Positions 5,720 through 7,663 of a DNA stretch of 7,663 bases are shown piece by piece. How positions within the stretch are numbered: position 1 is the first letter of the stretch; each line of letters opens with the position of its first letter. The notes under the pieces are model-generated. The model was not told the DNA's origin. It saw nothing but the letters and a program-made list of their open reading frames with translations, and searched no databases. The stretch lies in NCBI GenBank assembly GCA_017621295.1, contig JAGATI010000119.1, positions 1-7,663 of the forward strand, read 5' to 3'. This DNA comes from Clostridia bacterium. GTDB taxonomy: Bacteria > Bacillota_A > Clostridia > TANB77 > CAG-508. A program made the translations under genes and the position numbers.

Positions 5720-6445
5720 TTATAATATTATTACAACTGTAATATTGTCATATCCGCCAAGCTCATTTGCCCTTTGTACTAATTTTTCTGAAGCTAACTC
5801 TGGATTATCTTTTATAATATTATATATCTCTTCATCTTTTATCATATTTGTTAATCCATCTGATGTCATTAGCAAAATATCATCTTTTATAAATCCTTTT
5901 ACCATAACATCTGGTTCAACATATGCTGTACATCCTAGTGCTTTCATAAGCATATTTTTCTTTGGATGATTATACGCCTCTTCTTTTGTTATAGTTCCAT
6001 CTTTTACTAATTCTTGTACATAGCTATGGTCAACTGTTAATTTTCTAATAAATTCTTTTCTTATTCTATATACTCTACTATCTCCGACATGTCCAATATA
6101 TACTCTATTATTATATATTAAACAAACATCTAAAGTAGTACCCATACCTTCTAATTCTTTATTCTCTTTAGATTTTTCATATACAATCATATTAGCATAT
6201 TCTACAGCATTTTTTATTAAGTTTAATATGCTCTCTTTATCATGTTCTATTTTGTAAAAATTATTAGAAATATAATTTTTTACAGATGTTGTTGCAAGAC
6301 TACTTGCAATTTCTCCACCATTATATCCACCCATTCCATCTGCCAAAATAAATAATTTTAATTGTTCTTCTGGACTTGATACATAATAATAATCTTGATT
6401 CATATCTCTTGCTTTTCCTACATCTGATTTAGCAAAAACTTTCAT
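5720..6445 (-). CDS. prpC: PP2C-family Ser/Thr protein phosphatase
   Basis: This soluble metal-dependent (PPM/PP2C, Stp type) phosphatase of 241 residues dephosphorylates the adjacent PASTA kinase and its substrates. Motifs in order: NQD with Asp18, the metal-binding LADGMGG (Asp36, Gly37), GMGTTL (about 101-105), HVGDSRVYR (119-127), LTVDHS (136-141), LLMTSDGL with Asp196, and GGYDNITVV with Asp233. These are the expected metal-site aspartates, and length and order are normal. The ATG at 6443-6445 follows AGGAGG (6451-6456), which overlaps the rlmN stop codon; the gap to rlmN is 9 nt and the kinase gene starts 13 nt downstream. Phosphatase and kinase are thus cotranscribed, as usual in Firmicutes, but only the kinase needs CGGA recoding, so their ratio would depend on recoding efficiency. 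CGGA trinucleotide contexts here (GGC GGA, GTC GGA) are out of frame and read normally. Confidence 0.94.
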   Translation of the reverse strand: MKVFAKSDVGKARDMNQDYYYVSSPEEQLKLFILADGMGGYNGGEIASSLATTSVKNYISNNFYKIEHDKESILNLIKNAVEYANMIVYEKSKENKELEGMGTTLDVCLIYNNRVYIGHVGDSRVYRIRKEFIRKLTVDHSYVQELVKDGTITKEEAYNHPKKNMLMKALGCTAYVEPDVMVKGFIKDDILLMTSDGLTNMIKDEEIYNIIKDNPELASEKLVQRANELGGYDNITVVIIL

Positions 6446-6454
6446 ATATTCCTC

Positions 6455-7477
6455 CTATTTTAGGTTCTTCCTTCTTAATTGTCCACATGCTGCATCTATA
6501 TCTGAACCTAACTCTCTTCGTATTGTTGCTACAATTCCCTTTGAATTTAAATAATCTCTAAATTTTATTATGTTTTCATTTGTACTTTTTGTAAACTTAC
6601 CATTTTCTATTTTATTAATTGGTATTAAGTTAACATGACAAATCATACCTTTTAATAAATTAACCAATTCTTTTGCATCATCTAAATTATCATTATTATC
6701 TTTTGCTAGTGCATATTCAAATGATATTCTTTTATTAGTTATTTTTATATAATCCTTACACGCCTTCATTAATTCTTCTATATTATATCTTAAATTAACA
6801 GGCATCATTTCACTTCTTTTTTCATTATTAGTTGCATGTAGTGATATAGATAAAGTACATTGTATATTCTCATTTGCTAAATCATATATTCTTGGTACTA
6901 ATCCACTAGTAGATACACTAATATGTCTTGCTCCTATATTTAGTCCTTTAGGATTATTCATTGTTCGAATTGCATTTATTACATTATCATAATTATCTAA
7001 AGGTTCTCCTATTCCCATAAAAACAACATTTGAAATATTAGATTCTGTATCTTGTTCTACAGCTAAAATTTGTTCTACTATTTCTCCTGATGTTAAATTT
7101 CTAACGAACTTAATTCCTGTTGATGCACAAAATTTGCATCCCATTTTACCTCCAATTTGTGATGATACACAGATTGTTTTTCCATGATGATATTCCATTA
7201 AAACTGTTTCTATTGCATTACCATCTAAAACATCAAATAAATATTTTCTTGTTCCATCTGATGACTCTTGCTTTTTTAATATATTGAAATTACAAATTGA
7301 AAAATTCATCTTTAATTTTTCTCTTAATTCTAAAGAAAGATTAGTCATTTCATCAAAGCTTGTTACTTTATCTACATATAGCCATTTAAAAATTTGCTCT
7401 GCTCTATACCCTTTTTCTCCAATATTTATTATCTCTTTTTTTAAATCTTCCAAATTATAATCTTTTATATTTTTCAT
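6455..7477 (-). CDS. rlmN: RlmN-type dual-specificity RNA methyltransferase with an altered Fe-S motif
   Basis: RlmN is a radical-SAM enzyme that methylates C2 of A2503 in 23S rRNA and A37 in some tRNAs. The 340 residues include an N-terminal helical domain (about 1-60), the radical-SAM core, GIGEPLDN (about 155-162), SISLHA (210-215) and the C-terminal IRRELGSDIDAACGQL with the methyl-carrying Cys331; the partner Cys103 in TICVSSQ is also present. The cluster motif, normally QVGCxxxCxxC, reads QIGGKMGCKFC: Cys114 and Cys117 remain, but the first ligand is Gly110 (GGT where TGT is expected, a single base change). E. coli RlmN needs all three cysteines, so activity is doubtful unless this is a sequence error. 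The ATG at 7475-7477 has only a weak purine-rich ribosome site (AGAGAGAATAGAG). It is first in the operon and follows a clear promoter. Confidence 0.93.
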   Translation of the reverse strand: MKNIKDYNLEDLKKEIINIGEKGYRAEQIFKWLYVDKVTSFDEMTNLSLELREKLKMNFSICNFNILKKQESSDGTRKYLFDVLDGNAIETVLMEYHHGKTICVSSQIGGKMGCKFCASTGIKFVRNLTSGEIVEQILAVEQDTESNISNVVFMGIGEPLDNYDNVINAIRTMNNPKGLNIGARHISVSTSGLVPRIYDLANENIQCTLSISLHATNNEKRSEMMPVNLRYNIEELMKACKDYIKITNKRISFEYALAKDNNDNLDDAKELVNLLKGMICHVNLIPINKIENGKFTKSTNENIIKFRDYLNSKGIVATIRRELGSDIDAACGQLRRKNLK

Positions 7478-7516
7478 TTTTCTCTATTCTCTCTTTTTTG
7501 ATATTTATTCTATTTT

Positions 7517-7545
7517 TTTATATCATACAACCCAGAAATTTTCAA
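7517..7545 (-). promoter_or_regulatory. Sigma-A-type promoter of the rlmN-prpC-prkC-rsgA-rpe operon
   Basis: On the minus strand TTGAAA (7540-7545) is followed by a 17-bp spacer and TATAAA (7517-7522), with TGA directly before the -10 (extended -10). It lies about 40 bp upstream of the rlmN ATG, leaving a leader of roughly 33 nt. No terminator or further promoter of comparable quality is seen between it and rpe. Confidence 0.7.
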
Positions 7546-7663
7546 GGCTATTTTCTCTTTTTCATACGTTAAAAATTACTAAATAATACTTTTAAATTTC
7601 GCAAGTAGTCTTTTTGAATAGTCTTATATATTATAATAAAAAATAGTTTTGACCTTGAGTCGT

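Noticed and set aside
5610..5969. Plus-strand reading frame opposite the kinase/phosphatase junction
   Set aside because: It spans two real minus-strand genes and has no ribosome site or recognisable motif.
7546..7663. Possible gene or RNA upstream of rlmN
   Set aside because: AT-rich with no sizeable reading frame, no hairpin with T-run, and no plausible promoter with correct spacing apart from that already listed.

Overview
The window is very AT-rich and looks like a low-GC Firmicute, most likely a member of the class Clostridia. The reasons are a chromosomal rlmN-PP2C-PASTA kinase-rsgA-rpe gene order, a DUF4364-type winged-helix protein (a largely clostridial family), strong AGGAGG ribosome binding sites and TGN-TATAAT extended -10 promoters. 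A species cannot be named from the sequence alone.

Layout. The right two thirds (about 2022-7545, minus strand) is one compact operon. A good promoter at 7517-7545 is followed by rlmN (23S/tRNA adenosine methyltransferase), a PP2C Ser/Thr phosphatase, the PASTA Ser/Thr kinase it is expected to oppose, a 118-bp hairpin-forming repeat, rsgA (30S assembly GTPase) and rpe (ribulose-5-phosphate 3-epimerase, overlapping rsgA by 7 nt). Left of it lies an orphan MNT-type nucleotidyltransferase antitoxin with its own promoter. Fused directly to its 3' end are the last 40 codons of a HEPN/DUF86 toxin whose body is missing. A strong terminator at 1457-1501 separates this from a plus-strand DUF4364 gene. 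Divergent from that gene, a membrane-anchored J-domain protein runs to the left edge. Positions 7546-7663 hold nothing I can call.

The most important observation is about decoding. Two genes (the DUF4364 regulator and the PASTA kinase) are interrupted by three separate +1 frame changes, and all three are the same event. An in-frame CGG codon is followed by A, and reading the four bases CGGA as one residue restores the conserved protein. Where the family dictates the residue (the kinase glycine-rich loop GxGGMA, and the AGF turn of PASTA repeat 3) it is glycine, as if C were skipped and GGA read, or CGGA were a quadruplet Gly codon. By my manual scan these three are the only in-frame CGG codons in any gene of the window. 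CGG trinucleotides that are out of frame (AGC GGA, GGC GGA, GTC GGA, TCG GTT, TCG GCT) cause no shift. This suggests CGG is unassigned here and CGGA is a programmed +1 recoding signal. Pseudogenisation or read error remain alternatives, but neither readily explains three identical contexts.

A second oddity is that RlmN has glycine in place of the first cysteine of its radical-SAM CX3CX2C motif.
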